Assembly (NCBI GenBank): GCA_024449915.1
Contig: JAMZAV010000298.1
Coordinates: 124,001 to 188,000, forward strand
Direction: 5' to 3'
DNA: 64,000 nt
Origin: Sweltsa coloradensis
Lineage: Eukaryota; Arthropoda; Insecta; Plecoptera; Chloroperlidae
The notes below the pieces were generated by a model. The model was not told where the DNA came from, did no database searches, and saw nothing but the letters and a program-made list of their open reading frames with translations. This document shows, piece by piece, positions 1 to 10,889 of the stretch (position 1 is the first letter of the stretch; each line of letters opens with the position of its first letter). A program made the translations under genes and the position numbers.

Positions 1-289
1 TGTCACTTTTTTGAGGTCATTCATATTATAGAAAAATATTAACAATTAAATATTTTGTAGTTTTACTTTAGCAATGGAGTCACATGGACATAATATGTCA
101 CATTATGAGCCCCATGGACACCATGAACAAAATTTGGTAGAACAATATTGTACTTTGCTAGGTGACTCATAGTCATAAAAAAGTCGTACTGGTACTCATA
201 ACTCATTATCCGAGTCACTGAGTCATAATATTACTCATATTATGAATACAAAAAAAGTTAATGTGGAACTACACATTTTTCTTGTTCCA

Positions 290-575
290 CAATTTTTATA
301 GCCTAGTGGTGAGACAAATTGAGCTAGAGGAGGGTAAAGTGGATGAGGTAAAGTGGCAAGAGGGGCTGACAGAAAAGTTTTACCAGAAGATCAGAAAGCT
401 GGTTTGGAATGAGCAGTTCCCTAAAAATGCAAAATGCTGCTGTATAAAGAATATTACGTACCAATCTAAACATATGGCGCGGTAACATGGCCAATGGGAT
501 GGAAATAAGAAAGTGCAGTACAGGCAGCCGAGATGAAATTCATCCGCAGTGTGGTAGGTGTCACTAAGATGCACA
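290..575 (+). pseudogene. Non-LTR reverse transcriptase C-terminal relic
   Basis: The translation 'KFYQKIRKLVWNEQFPKNAK' followed by a broken 'EMKFIRSVVGVTK' block matches the C-terminal region of non-LTR retrotransposon ORF2 proteins, the same family as the fragments at 1355, 16103 and 29863. The reading frame shifts near 480 and the copy stops before the usual 'RWFGHV..RM' block, so it is truncated at both ends. It cannot encode a working enzyme. The family is assigned by similarity to the other copies in this window and by general knowledge of these proteins. Confidence 0.6.
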
Positions 576-1084
576 AGTTTTTTTTAACAATTTTTAATTT
601 GTATTTAATTTGTAAAAATTAAATGAACTTCACAACAACTATTAAAACATTATTTCTATAAATACTAGCAAAAACTTATTAGTTATCCATGGTACTTTTA
701 TATTATAATTCCACTGTAACTGTATAGGTGTATAATACAAATTAAAAATTACATGTGAAACTGAGAGTAACTGTAATGGTCAGACTCAGACAGTACAATA
801 ACCATATTATATTATCACTATTGACTGTTATTATTACTATTAGGTAACTATATTAAGAACTATTATAACATGCTCTACATTATATAGTATATTTTAAATT
901 GATATACAAAATAAGGGTATAGTATGCCTATTGCTTTTTTATTATAAAACCCTCATCTTAAAAACAAAACAACCTTGTTGTTTAAAAATTTTATTATGAT
1001 TATTGTGCTTAATTCAATAATTCACGTAATTCTCCTAAATTTTCAATTATTAACTATATAGATCCACACCAAAAAGCCTGGCAA
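576..1084. other. AT-rich spacer, no gene seen
   Basis: Very AT-rich DNA with many short stop-filled frames. I see no exon, RNA gene or clear element boundary. Confidence 0.6.
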
Positions 1085-1285
1085 AGAGAGTCCATTGTTA
1101 AACAGGCGAGAGCGAACGCGCTACGCGAGTGATCGCGATGCTGACGGCGAGGTCTCTCCGCGTATACGTAAGGAGATGTGTTCCTTACGGCAGCGGCTAG
1201 ACTGAGCTACGGCGCCGTATTACGGACTCCAAACAGATGAACTTACCCGAGGCTGCGCACGTAATGGCTGGGCCACAGTTTGTTC
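1085..1285. other. CpG-rich island of unknown nature
   Basis: About 200 bp rich in CG dinucleotides (for example GCGAACGCGCTACGCGAGTG) stand out sharply from AT-rich flanks. There is no long open frame and I recognise no RNA family. It lies directly upstream of a 5'-truncated reverse transcriptase fragment, so it may be part of that or another retroelement, or an old CpG island. Confidence 0.4.
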
Positions 1286-1354
1286 TTGGTTTACAATTAA
1301 CTTATACCGTATACACATACAATTAACATTTTCATGTTCATTCATTTCATTCAT

Positions 1355-2037
1355 TCAGCGAAGAATGTCAGGATTCTACTAGGAGGACAGATTTTGAAGC
1401 AAGTGGAAAATTTCAAGTACGTGGGGAGTGTAGTAGCATGCGATGGAAAGATTCAACCAGAGATAGGAAGAAGGACACAGCAAGCTGTTGGGTTATTCCA
1501 ATCTATCCGAGATCTCATATGGAACAGAGAAGTACCAAAGAAGTGCAAGGTTATCATCTACCAGACATCTACTTTGTTCCAATACTGACATATGCAGCAG
1601 AGACTTGGAATATGACAGCAGTGGAGGAGAGTCTTGTGCAGGCTGTAGATATGAAGTTTTTGAGAAGCATTGTAGGTAAGACTAGATGGGACCGAATACG
1701 GAATGAGGATATCCGAGATCAAGTAGGCGTGAGGAATTTAATGGATGGAGCGAATTGGAGAGAGAAGATTAAAGTGGTTCGGACATGTCAAGAGAATGGA
1801 AAGATCAAGATTACCGAGAAGGATGATGGAATTGGAAATTCCAGGTAGGAGACCAAGGGGCAGACCACGACAACAATGGCAGAATAGTGTGAGAAAAGAT
1901 GTAGAACAGCGGGGAGGAGAGTGGAATGTGGTGGAAGAAGAGGAGTGGTGGCAGGACAGAAGAAGATGGAGAGGCCTGTCTTCAATGCCGACCCAACGCA
2001 GAGTTGGGCGTGGCAACAGATAATGATGATGATTACA
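1355..2037 (+). pseudogene. Non-LTR retrotransposon ORF2 C-terminal fragment
   Basis: Three reading-frame segments line up end to end as the C-terminus of a non-LTR reverse transcriptase. They are 'FKYVGSVV...GRRTQQAVGLFQ' (from 1355), 'LTYAAETWNMTAVEESLVQA...MKFLRSIVGKTRWDRIRNEDIR' (to about 1750), then 'RLKWFGHVKRMERSRLPRRM...GRPRQQW' (to the stop near 2023). The frame changes twice, so the copy is dead. It ends in TGATGATGATGATT, a simple 3' tail typical of such elements. The polymerase domain and 5' part are missing, as expected for 5'-truncated target-primed insertions. Confidence 0.8.
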
Positions 2038-2057
2038 TAAATTATTCATTAGTATTA

Positions 2058-2185
2058 GGTAACAAACAACTTTAAATTAGCTGCAGTCGTCATCAGCAGG
2101 TGAAAAGTGTTGTCGCCCCCAGCCCTTCAGGCTGGGATTTATGTTCTCTTTCTTTCCCAACCTGTCAACTCTTCTCCAATCTATA
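2058..2185 (+). mobile_element. Solo arm of hammerhead-bearing Penelope-like family
   Basis: GGTAACAAACAACTTTAAAT through CCAATCTATACT closely matches the right arm of the complete element at 38751-39813, and the short copy at 31448-31685. This copy starts just after where the ribozyme would lie, so it lacks the hammerhead core. The conserved internal hairpin CCCAGCCCTTCAGGCTGGG is present. Confidence 0.75.
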
Positions 2186-2382
2186 CTTTATAAGTATATT
2201 ATAATAATATATTTTAAACAATAGTAAATAACGAAATGATAAACTTTCAACCCCACAATCTCACAATCATTTTTGCTAATAGATTTCAACCTTTTTTATA
2301 ATCAATTTGGCATCTCACAAATCATTAATTGGGTAGCTAAGCTCAAGTTTTAAAACTAATTGATTCTATGTTATTTCTTGAT

Positions 2383-2507
2383 TTGGTTAGTCGGGAAACA
2401 CTCCCCTAGGTGGAATTGCTAATATATTTAATACAATTCAGAAGTTAAAGAATCCATCAATTTGATTATAGGCCAATCGGGATGGATTTTTTAACTTCTG
2501 AATTGTA
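2383..2507 (+). mobile_element. SINE S2 copy lacking its tRNA-like core
   Basis: Matches the SINE at 63430-63655: TTTGGTTAGTCGGGAAACAC, then inverted arms AATACAATTCAGAAGTTA and TAACTTCTGAATTGTATT. The tRNA-like centre present at 63430-63655 is replaced by about 25 unrelated bases, leaving a near-palindrome. Confidence 0.6.
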
Positions 2508-2703
2508 TTACATAAATATTAATGATTCTATATTGTTTTATTATGTGTTTTGTTCTTTCTTATATACCGGAACATCAGTACTTTATAAATCCCACAATCT
2601 CACAATCATTTTTGCTAATAGATTTCAACCTTTTTTAATCAATTTGGCATCTCACAAATCATCATCATATAATTTATTGCACATTATCAATATATATTAT
2701 TAG

Positions 2704-3500
2704 TTGGATGAGCGAGCGAGCGTAGCGAGCGGAAGCGAAGACTTCAATTTCACTGACCCCCCAAAAAATTTAGCTCGGGTGTTTTTTTTTTTTTTTTTGT
2801 TTTTTTTTTTTTTTTGTTTTTCCGTCTGTTTGTTCGCTCGATTCCGGGCAAACGGCATACGCGATCTTGATGAAAATTTGACCGGACCTTCGTTTTCTCT
2901 GAACTTAGAGGTGTATTGTTTTTGGGTACAATCGAAGAAATATTTCTCATAAATATCGTACTTTTACGATTTTTTTCGATTTTTAGTGCGATATTTTCGT
3001 GACATTTGGGCCGATTCTGACCAAACGGGTGGGCTAGAACGTTCATATTTCACATGGACATTAAGATTATGGTTATGTAGTACCTTTTGAAAGAAAAGTT
3101 GAAAAAGTTAGCTAGAATCCATAGAAATAAAGGTCTTAATATTAGTTTTTCAATTTTTAGTGCGATATTTTCGTCACATTTGGGCCGATTCTGACCAAAC
3201 GGGTAGGGCTACAACGTTCAGATTTCACATGACATTTAGGTTATGGTGATGTAGTACCTTTTGAAAGAAAAAGTTGTAAAAAATTAGTCAGAATCTACAG
3301 AAATAAAGGTCTTAATATGAGTTTTTTGAAGTTTATAATACCAATTAACAATAGAAACTTGACAACAATCACCTCCACAATGCATTCAAAAAGCACTTGC
3401 AAAGGAAAAGTGCAAACAAACCCACCAAACGCAAAAAAAAACTTACAAAAACAACGCTCATCCATCAACGCGGCGGGACTTTAGCGTTTTCCTATTTATT
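2704..3500 (+). mobile_element. Helentron-like non-autonomous element, copy a
   Basis: One of four copies in the window (also 55151-55930, 61884-62635 and the reverse copy 62680-63280). It starts GGATGAGCGAGCG. A T-rich run and 'CGGGCAAACGGCATACGCGA' follow, then twice-repeated 'GATATTTTCGTGACATTTGG' blocks. It ends with GCTCATCCATCAACGCGGCG, a stem AACGC/GCGTT, then TTTTCCTA. The short subterminal inverted GGATGAGC/GCTCATCC plus a 3' stem-loop next to CTAG/CTAT is the layout expected of Helitron-2/Helentron non-autonomous elements. The superfamily assignment is inference; the repeat itself is certain. Open frames inside are low-complexity translations of the T-run. Confidence 0.7.
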
Positions 3501-3524
3501 AGTTATTAACTATTGTTTTATATT

Positions 3525-3748
3525 TTATAGGCCTAGTTATTGTTGTGTTAACTTGTTTAATGTATGATTTTGTTTACTGAAATGTTTATGTTGTACTGTT
3601 TTTATTACGTTTAGTTTTTGTTTTTATATAATTTATTTATTGTATGCTAGTAATACCACAATGGAAAATCAGGCTACAGGGCCACACTTACCCTGCATTA
3701 GCCTTCCTGCCCTAAGGGCAGGTAAAATTCAATAAAATAAAATAATAA
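3525..3748 (+). mobile_element. Probable non-LTR retrotransposon 3' end
   Basis: Contains 'CACACTTACCCTGCATTAGC' and 'CTGCCCTAAGGGCAGG', then AATTCAATAAAATAAAATAA, a simple A-rich tail typical of CR1/L2-like 3' UTRs. No coding sequence is present. Assignment rests on tail structure only. Confidence 0.4.
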
Positions 3749-3813
3749 TGGAAAATGGCAGCAATGCTGTATTTGAGTGTACAAATAAATAAATAATCTG
3801 AGCATAAACCTCA

Positions 3814-4568
3814 GGGCCCCGATTCATGTACATTTATCCCGGGTATAAGTGGTATATGGACGGTATAATGCAGGACATGGCAGGATAAGGCCTGGTTAAG
3901 TCTGAGCAACTCTCATCCAATCAGAAATTTTCAATCCAACAACAAGTACAACAAATGTTTTTTCCACTGCATTCCACAGCCATGTAAATCAGCAGATTTG
4001 CAAAAGAACACTAAAAATTTGCACCATCTTTTGTTTTACATTTTTATTTATTGACAGAAGATTGCGTGAGATCATTAAAAGATAAGAAAAGGCGTATTAT
4101 TGCCGTAAATTTTGGAATAGCCTAGGACTATCATACTATTGTTCATCTGCATAAGGCTTTTAGTAATCAAAACTAGTTATTTGTGCGGTATGTGTGTCAA
4201 AACAAGGTCGTGCAGGTCTAGGGTTGCCTAGGAGAGGCCAAGGGCTTGTCAAACGTGTTATGTTAGTATTAATTGTATCTAGTCCTATAGCCTAATCGAA
4301 CTTTAGGCCTACACTGTTGTATTATGAATAATTTTCTACATCTGGGCCTAGGCCCGAGACGGTTTCTGATTTGTTTTATGAGAGTAATGACAACTTTTCT
4401 CGTTTGACACATAGACGCAAAATTTAAAATGTCCGCCATCTGTTTACATATTTTCTTATCCCCGTGCGAGGCGGGATAAGTCTTCATGAATTGGATTCGG
4501 AGTTATACCGCACTTATACCACCTAACTCTGCTTATACCGGGATAAAAATGTACATGAATCGGGGCCC
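3814..4568. mobile_element. MITE with long terminal inverted repeats
   Basis: GGGCCCCGATTCATGTACAT at 3814 is mirrored by ATGTACATGAATCGGGGCCC ending at 4568, with matching extension into GGTATAAGTGGTATA. I could not settle a unique target duplication because flanking TCA/TGA is itself palindromic. The TIR style (GGGCC...) is PIF/Harbinger-like. The 72-codon frame inside (4487-4269) resembles no known protein. Confidence 0.7.
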
Positions 4569-5060
4569 TGATGTCCATTTTAATAAGCAACTGTTTTTGT
4601 GCACAAATCTTTTTCTACATCTGAAACGATGATGATGATGATTAGATTAATAATACAATGTAACAATACTGTAATAAATTCTATATTATACACACAAAAT
4701 TATTTTTTTCTATGATAGTTCTTAACATTGGGTACTACATTTGAACCAATAAATAAATAAACCCTCTTACTTGCATAATGCACATACTCGACATTGTCAA
4801 AAGCAAACTGCTTCTCAGTTCTCACACCAGTGAGATCGCTTGTATTCTTTGCATGCACGTTACGTCATTAACATCGTTGGCTGACATATTGCCGTACGTC
4901 AGGCATTGCCTTCCCAATACATAGTGGCCATATTCATGTGCATGAAGGCATTGTTGAAGACAATGTGAATGAAATGAATATAAAGAATATCTAGAATCTG
5001 TGTAAGCTGGGAATTAACGATCATAAAAATAAAATGGTTCCCGTGATCAACTCAGCACAT
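4569..5060. other. Spacer, no gene seen
   Basis: AT-rich sequence with no recognised exon or element end. An (AT)n run at 5068-5085 precedes the Penelope-like fragment. Confidence 0.5.
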
Positions 5061-5163
5061 TCAACAATATATATATATATATATATTTTATATCGCAGAC
5101 TTTCATGGATTGAATATGCAGACATTGTATTTTCGGGTAGTCCGTGTGGTTTTATTATTAGTT

Positions 5164-5203
5164 CCAACGTTTCGGGCAGTTCTCCCTGCCCATCTTCAAG
5201 GAA
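5164..5203 (-). ncRNA. Degenerate hammerhead ribozyme-like motif
   Basis: Read on the minus strand: U-UGAAGA, stem II GGGCAG/CUGCCC, GAAA, then CGUU. This follows the hammerhead order, but the first core base of CUGANGA is U, not C. That disrupts the C3-G8 contact, so the copy is probably inactive. A second copy in the opposite orientation lies at 5703-5745. Confidence 0.5.
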
Positions 5204-5370
5204 ATTTAAAACATAAAACAATATCAAAACAAACAAAACCTTACTTCTTAACAAACACTGCAACTGGATACAAAGACAAAACCAAAAAGCTTAGAAAACA
5301 TAGGTACTAATGACAACATATTATGAACATCCAGATATTTTAAAAACTGTGAAGACATCAACACACTCTA

Positions 5371-5702
5371 TTACTTTTTAGATGACCTCAGCGTACGAGT
5401 AGGTGGCTCAAGGGGTTCTTGTTGAGTTTTCTTCCTCTTGTCAACTCTTGTTGTCGGAGGTGGACGGCCTAAAAACATGTCCACAGGGAGAGCTTTTGGT
5501 TGAATATGACAGCCTTGCAAAACATGTTTCCATGTGGCTGGAAGTCTTTTAGCATCGTCCCGTGTGTTCATGTTGTGTTTCCGTTTCTCCATCTCCACCG
5601 CCTCTCTTACGATTCGGGGCACTTCATGTTCCACTTTGGCTAAGGTTTTAGCTTCATCAAAGTTAATCCAGTGCTCCTTGTCGAAAGCATGTTGGAAAAT
5701 AG
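5371..5702 (-). pseudogene. Penelope-like ORF, C-terminal endonuclease end
   Basis: About 110 codons read 'AFDKEHWINFDEAKTLAKVE', then 'RIVREAVEMEKRKHNMNTRD' and 'LPATWKHVL'. This block ('...E.H.I.F...K.L......RI.REA.EI.K...N.N...G..L...W') is characteristic of the C-terminal GIY-YIG endonuclease region of Penelope-like retroelements. The preceding catalytic half and the reverse transcriptase are missing, and the open frame upstream is just the inverted terminal repeat. It ends with a basic tail and stop at 5371. It is a remnant, not an active gene. Confidence 0.7.
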
Positions 5703-5789
5703 CTTGAAGATGGGCAGGGAGAACTGCCCGAAACGTTGGAACTAATAATAAAACCACACGGACTACCCGAAAATACAATGTCTGCATAT

Positions 5790-6933
5790 ATATATATATA
5801 TTATTCAATGGCCGCTTGATTTAGAAGCTATGGGAGTACTTGGAATTTAAGATGTCTGCATCTTAGCTCCTTCATAAGGATTAAGTTAGGCTGATGTCAA
5901 AAGAAAAGTTACAAATAATTATATAAGATACTAGGCCTACCTGTAGCAGGAGCTTGTATTCCTAGGCCTATCCAGTAACACCTGAATCTAAAATGATGTG
6001 TAGGGGCCTACTGGTCAGTCTTTGTCGGTGTGTTTTTTAAAAGAATTGTATGGACAATGGACATGCATTGCCAACTGTTAAAGCATTATTGTTAGCTTTA
6101 ATTTAAAAATGTTTTTATTAGTTTTTAATTTTTATTCAAATGAATCTGTATAGATAGAGCCTAATAACTTTTAAAATAATAATTTTTGTCTTAGAGATTA
6201 TTAACATCATGTACGTATATGAAGTTCATTTGTTAAGAACGCTTTCAATTAGGTACCGGTACCATATTTACTTCATTATAGGCCGCCATCAACTAATGGC
6301 TGCACCCTAATTTTTGACCACTCAACTTTTAAAGTGTATGATATAAATACAATTGCCAAATGGCTCCACATAATGTCTGCATCCCACTTTTTGAACTTGA
6401 TATTTTTAAACCCGTGCATTTTGATACGTTGGACGTACGAAATCGCAAATTAATTCATACGTTGGATGCTTGCTATTGGTCGGGCTCTCAACATATCAAC
6501 GATGTACACAAATATTATATGTTGGGAACAAAATAAAATCATAATAATTCTTTTACTAAAAACTCCAAATTACACCATTTGACATGAAAAACAACAAAAA
6601 ACCTGCAAAACCTTTAAACGTTTCTGCTTTCTATTTTAAATATAAATGACTCTCAACCGAAAAGAAGTTTTGGCGAAAGTAAAAAAAGCGGGGCGATCGG
6701 CCGCTCCCAACGTACGATTTACTCAGCGGATTTTTATGTCCAGTGACACCCGAACTTAACCGAGGATCCAACGAACGTATGAATATACACTCCATATTTT
6801 TAAACATATCCGACGACTATATTCACATAAATACAGCAGGCCTCCAATTATTATGCCTAATAGTTCACATGCAAAATGGTCACCATCATAAGGTCAAGGT
6901 CTAAAGGTCGTTCATTCGTAACTGACACAGAGT
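5790..6933. other. Downstream flank of ZNF-1, no gene seen
   Basis: No coding exon is visible. A diverged copy of the recurrent CCTTTAACGTCGCTATTTTA motif is at 6611-6645 (CCTTTAAACG...CTATTTTAAA). GC-rich stretches around 6670-6780 show no frame. The 3' UTR of ZNF-1 must start here, but I see no convincing minus-strand polyadenylation signal close to the stop. Confidence 0.45.
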
Positions 6934-8321
6934 CTAGCAAGAGTTGAGCTCCGAGAGAACCTTGCTCTTGTTCGAGTGCTTCTTCAAGTGTCGCTTCAGG
7001 TTACTTCTTCGAGTAAAAGAAACTCTGCAAAGATTACAGACAAAATAACTTACCGGTAAAGATTGCTCAGTTTCACCGTGAATTCTCTCGTGTCTGGTTA
7101 GTTGAGTACGGTGAGTGAACCCGGCGTTACAAGACAAACACCTCAACAGAGTATCACCCATATGTACTTTATAGTGTTTCCTAAGCTGAGAATTAAAATG
7201 AAACCTCGCCTGACAAACTTCACACAAATATCGTTTATCTCCTGAATGGATTCTTTGGTGACAAACAAGATTCGAGCGATCGGTAAACCGAGAACCGCAT
7301 TCACAGACGTAACGCTTATCACCCGTGTGTATTCTCGAGTGTCTTTTAAACGCGGAAACGTCGGAGAATCTCGCCGTGCACACCGTACAACTATACGGCT
7401 TCTCGCCCGAGTGCGTTCTTTTATGCGTCGTAAGAGCCGAGTTCTGGTAGAACCTTGCACCGCACGCATCGCAAACAAAGCGCTTCTCGCCCGTGTGTCT
7501 TAGCATGTGCGCTGTCCGGTCGGAATTACAATGAAATCGAGCGTCGCATTCGGAACAAGGAAACGGTCTCTCGCCAGTGTGAACTCTCATGTGCTGTTTA
7601 ACACTAGAACGTTGAGTGAACCGCGAATCGCATAAATCGCAGGAAAATGATTTAACGCCTATGTGTATTCTCTTATGTGTGCTGAGATGCGAACTCTGAG
7701 CGAAGCTAGCTTTACATAGGCCTACCGAACAAACGTATGGTTTTTCGCCTGAATGCGTTCTGTTGTGTCTGGTTAAGTACGAGCGACGTGAGAAACTCCG
7801 CTCACATAAACAACATTGAAACGCTCGCTTGTCTGCGCGCGTTTTGATGTGATCGATGTATCTAGTTTTACAAGTGAAGAGCATGGTGCATATGTCACAT
7901 ACAAACACCTTTTTTGCTGTGTACAACCCCTTATGCCTGCAGAGGTTGAATTTATTAGTAAACGCGGCTCCACATATCTCACAAGTATGACGGCCGTGTC
8001 GTACCTTGTGGCTGGCAGGATCAGTGAAGCTACCTTCACACTGGCGCTGCTTGACGTGCGAACTAGGACGTAGCTCCTTCCCGCTCGTGTTGTGAGGGTG
8101 TTCACTCGTGTCTGAGCTTGTATCTTCCACTTGAGGTACACAGTTGGTTGTAGCTCGTAGCTCGACAGTCTCTTCAAACTCATGCATCTCTTTGTTGTTC
8201 ACAATGTTCACATTCGTGCTAGTGCCACGAAGTGTTGTATCCTTGTTCACATCTAGTTTGTCGGACTCACTAATAGCCGGTGCGGCTTGAAGGCTGCGGC
8301 TCAAACACGACAGTAACAAGC
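6934..8321 (-). CDS. ZNF-1 last exon: 12 C2H2 zinc fingers
   Basis: Terminal coding exon of a C2H2 zinc-finger protein, a likely nuclear DNA-binding factor. The splice acceptor GTGTGTTTTTCAG lies just upstream; the open frame extends further to an apparent ATG at 8370, but that part is intron. The exon enters in phase 1 (G|GC) and fits the four upstream exons to give a 665-aa protein. An acidic linker is followed by about 12 fingers (roughly residues 315-655) joined by TGEKPY/TGERPF-type linkers. The first two fingers are degenerate ('CRHKGLY', 'DHIKTR' lack the last His). Finger 9 has CxC instead of CxxC ('YVCECGSRF'). No transposon interrupts it. The DNA target is unknown. Confidence 0.92.
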
Positions 8322-8436
8322 CTGAAAAACACACTCGAATGATAAAACTGGATATAATGTTCATGTTCAATGTAAATCAAAATATAAAATAATAATAAGT
8401 GAATGTCCACCTGAGAGCAAGATGTTTAGGCCTTTA

Positions 8437-8640
8437 AATAAGCCAGGATCAATGCACGAATGTAGCATTTTAGACTTTTAAAAAATCCAAAAACCTGAAA
8501 ATCAATTTAATTTTTATATTTTTAAACAAATTAAAAAGTATTACTGCAAAGCCCTATATTTCTGCTTCCTTCACAACTACCCAAAATTGTAAACAACTGT
8601 GACGTCAGTCGGTCGAGCAAACAGGAATTTTCTTTTGAAT
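8437..8640. repeat. Dispersed repeat R1, copy 1
   Basis: AAGCCAGGATCAATGCACGA through GTCGGTCGAGCAAACAG matches 44262-44458 almost throughout, with 'CTGAAAATCAATTTAATTTT' and 'CAACTACCCAAAATTGTAAAC' shared. No coding potential and no ends identified. Confidence 0.7.
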
Positions 8641-8661
8641 TTTGCCTCTTAAGGTAGAAAG

Positions 8662-9534
8662 TAGGGATGACATCGGGTACCCGGTTGTAGAAATTATCTG
8701 GAGCCAATTTTAAGATCCGGGTATTTTACGCGACCGTTTTTAGGCTAATTCACCGGTTTATTTTACGCGATGCGGTCTTTCCCACGGAGCCTGCCCACTG
8801 CCTAAAGAGTAACTCGAGTCGACAACAAAGCTAGATGTAAGCTGGCACGTGCTTCCGTCCGTCTGTCCGCCCATCCGTCCAGCGAGTAGGCCTAGTGCCC
8901 ATGCCTACGAGTGAGTGCAAGAGAGATGGATGCGGCGATATATCTCGAGCAGTGTCATGAGCCCATGGAATGCGCGAACTAGGTGCGCGTTCGATCCAAC
9001 CAACTCACACACAGCTGACCGGCTGGCCAGTATGTTCAGTGCAAAACATGTTTCAGCTTTCAACCGATTAGCGAATTTGTAATCACAACGCATTTGATTG
9101 TTATTCCTTATTCCTGGGCTTATCTTCTTTCTTTCCTATGCTTATCTTGCGACGAGAGCTAGAGCGTGGGCGATAGTAGTGAGAGATTTTCCCACATGCA
9201 TGCGTGCTTTCCCCTGTTTCCTGCGCGTAGGACTAGGCCTACCTACGACGAGTTACACTGCCAGTACAGTGTAATGATGAATGATGATCATTGCCCGGTT
9301 TAGATTATCAACGCGATTCTTTATTTGTGTACGATTACGATTATTGCAAAAATTCCCAGAGATGGAAACCTAGTTAGTCAGTAGGCCTTCATTAATTAAT
9401 TCAGCAATGACCTTCAAACCAACTTGTGGAAAAAGCGTTTCCACACATTGTGACGTAACAGAATCCGGGTACCCAGGTAATTTGAGTGCTGGAACCGGTT
9501 CCAAATTTTACTATCGATGCCATTGCCATCCCTA
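8662..9534. mobile_element. hAT-like non-autonomous transposon, TSD GTAGAAAG
   Basis: TAGGGATG at 8662 and CATCCCTA ending at 9534 are terminal inverted repeats. They are flanked by perfect 8-bp duplications GTAGAAAG at 8654-8661 and 9535-9542, which is diagnostic of hAT-type transposition. Subterminal ACCCGG/CCGGGTACCC motifs are mirrored. No transposase frame is present in 873 bp. It lies in the last intron of ZNF-1. Confidence 0.9.
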
Positions 9535-9870
9535 GTAGAAAGCAAAATTTTGGTTCCCAGCAGCTTGCCCCTACCAAGCCAACCTTGTTGAGCGTACATT
9601 ATCGACAAGCGAACAAGGACCAACTAGAGCCATAAACATTTTTTTAAAAAGCATTTAAACATGCTCAACTAATTTAGGCCAAATGTGTACTTTTATTATT
9701 TAATATGTCTTACTGGTCTTGCTTCAGCTTGTGACCAGTGAGGGTCGTCGCATCTCACTAGTCTCACAACCGGAGTGGGGAGAGTCTCCGCTCTTGTCTG
9801 GGGCTGACCTGCGAGACAAGACACGGGGGTGAGCGGGAATAAATAGAAAATAATATCAAACACCTGGTTC

Positions 9871-10224
9871 TAGTGCTGGGCTATGACATATCATTCAATT
9901 ATCGATATCACCCAAAAATTTTTGATATGATATCGATATATCAAAATGCAATTGTTTGTAATTTTTTTTTTCAAAAATCAAAATATTATTAAAAGAGTGC
10001 GTCTATTTTTCATAATTTGTGGCCAAAGAGGGTTGACAAGTTATCACCATACTACACTTACCAGCCAGGTTAATTAAATTTCGACTACCTACCCGGCACC
10101 TCTACCAAAATTACTAAATTCAGCACAGTTTGTGTAAATTTTGATATTTCGATATGAAGCCAAATATCGATATCAAAAATATTTCCACTTATCGATATCG
10201 TATTGATTTTTTTGCCCAGCCCTA
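9871..10224. mobile_element. hAT-like MITE with ATCGATATC subterminal repeats
   Basis: TAGTGCTGGGC at 9871 is mirrored by GCCCAGCCCTA ending at 10224, with repeated ATCGATATC inside both ends. The flanking 8-mers do not match well (CCTGGTTC and CCTACATA), so the duplication has decayed or the edges are slightly off. Confidence 0.65.
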
Positions 10225-10889
10225 CCTACATAAGCCGGGTCAGGAGGTGACGCGCGGTCTACGGACTGTTAGTGCTTGCTAGCCAGGCTCAGCACATCCT
10301 CGTCTTCCTCGCTGTCTTCTTAGACGGGCATTTCAATAAGCTCTCTCAATTTCTTTCTGTTCTCCTAGAATCTTTCTTCGTTAATCCTTTCCCGTGATTT
10401 CCCTCTTTCTTCTATGCTCAGTTTTATTTGATCAAATATAATAACATATTATGATATTATAATTCAAAGGAGTGGAACATTTGATAGATATACCTCTTCA
10501 AATTGAGAGTTGAAGTAAAATAATAACAATCATAAAATTATAATAGATACACAGATTTCTTAAGAAAACGCGGGGAAGGGAGGGGTTTTATAACGCTGTG
10601 TATTGTGTGTACTTTGTCATAGCTCACGATCGGGAAAAAAACGTTTTGAGCGGCTAGGAATTTCATCAAATCCACGATTCGGGAAGAATTTTTTGTTGTA
10701 ACATCGTCGATTAGTAATGAAAACGTGTACACGTTTTTGTGACCAGGGTATAAACGTGAAGTGAAATACACGCTTTCTGACATCCCTATCTACTAATCCT
10801 GTTAGGTTTTGTAAACTGGGCCCTTGTTTTCCTCAGAGCTTTGAGTTGACGATTTTTGTTGCTTAACGTCTCATATTAATGCCCTAATG
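10225..10889. other. ZNF-1 intron, no feature seen
   Basis: Intronic sequence with no exon-like frame, RNA gene or element ends that I recognise. Confidence 0.5.

Larger units (their letters stand above)
5114..5789 (-). mobile_element. Penelope-like element remnant with inverted terminal repeats
   Basis: An 86-bp sequence (5114-5200) recurs inverted at 5703-5789. Between them, on the minus strand, lies the C-terminal part of a Penelope-like ORF. Penelope-like elements carry terminal repeats that may lie in inverted orientation and contain hammerhead-type motifs. Here the repeat holds TTGAAGATGGGCAG and CTGCCCGAAACGTTGG, which resemble a hammerhead core. The reverse transcriptase domain is absent, so the copy is strongly 5'-truncated. 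Confidence 0.75.

Noticed and set aside
2704..3046. Phe-run and Lys-run frames on both strands
   Set aside because: Translations of a T-run inside the Helentron-like repeat, present in all four copies with different breaks.
5034..5310. Short frames over the left Penelope-like repeat
   Set aside because: Repeat-derived; mirrored by the inverted copy at 5703-5789 and not conserved as protein.
7143..8183. Frames antisense or shifted over ZNF-1 (and similarly over 34514-35053, 47655-48509 and 59349-60668)
   Set aside because: Shadows of repetitive finger codons; no start or splice context.
8322..8370. Signal-peptide-like start MNMNIISSFIIRV of the ZNF-1 finger exon frame
   Set aside because: It lies upstream of a strong splice acceptor (TTTTTCAG) conserved in all four genes; it is intron read-through, not a secretory signal.
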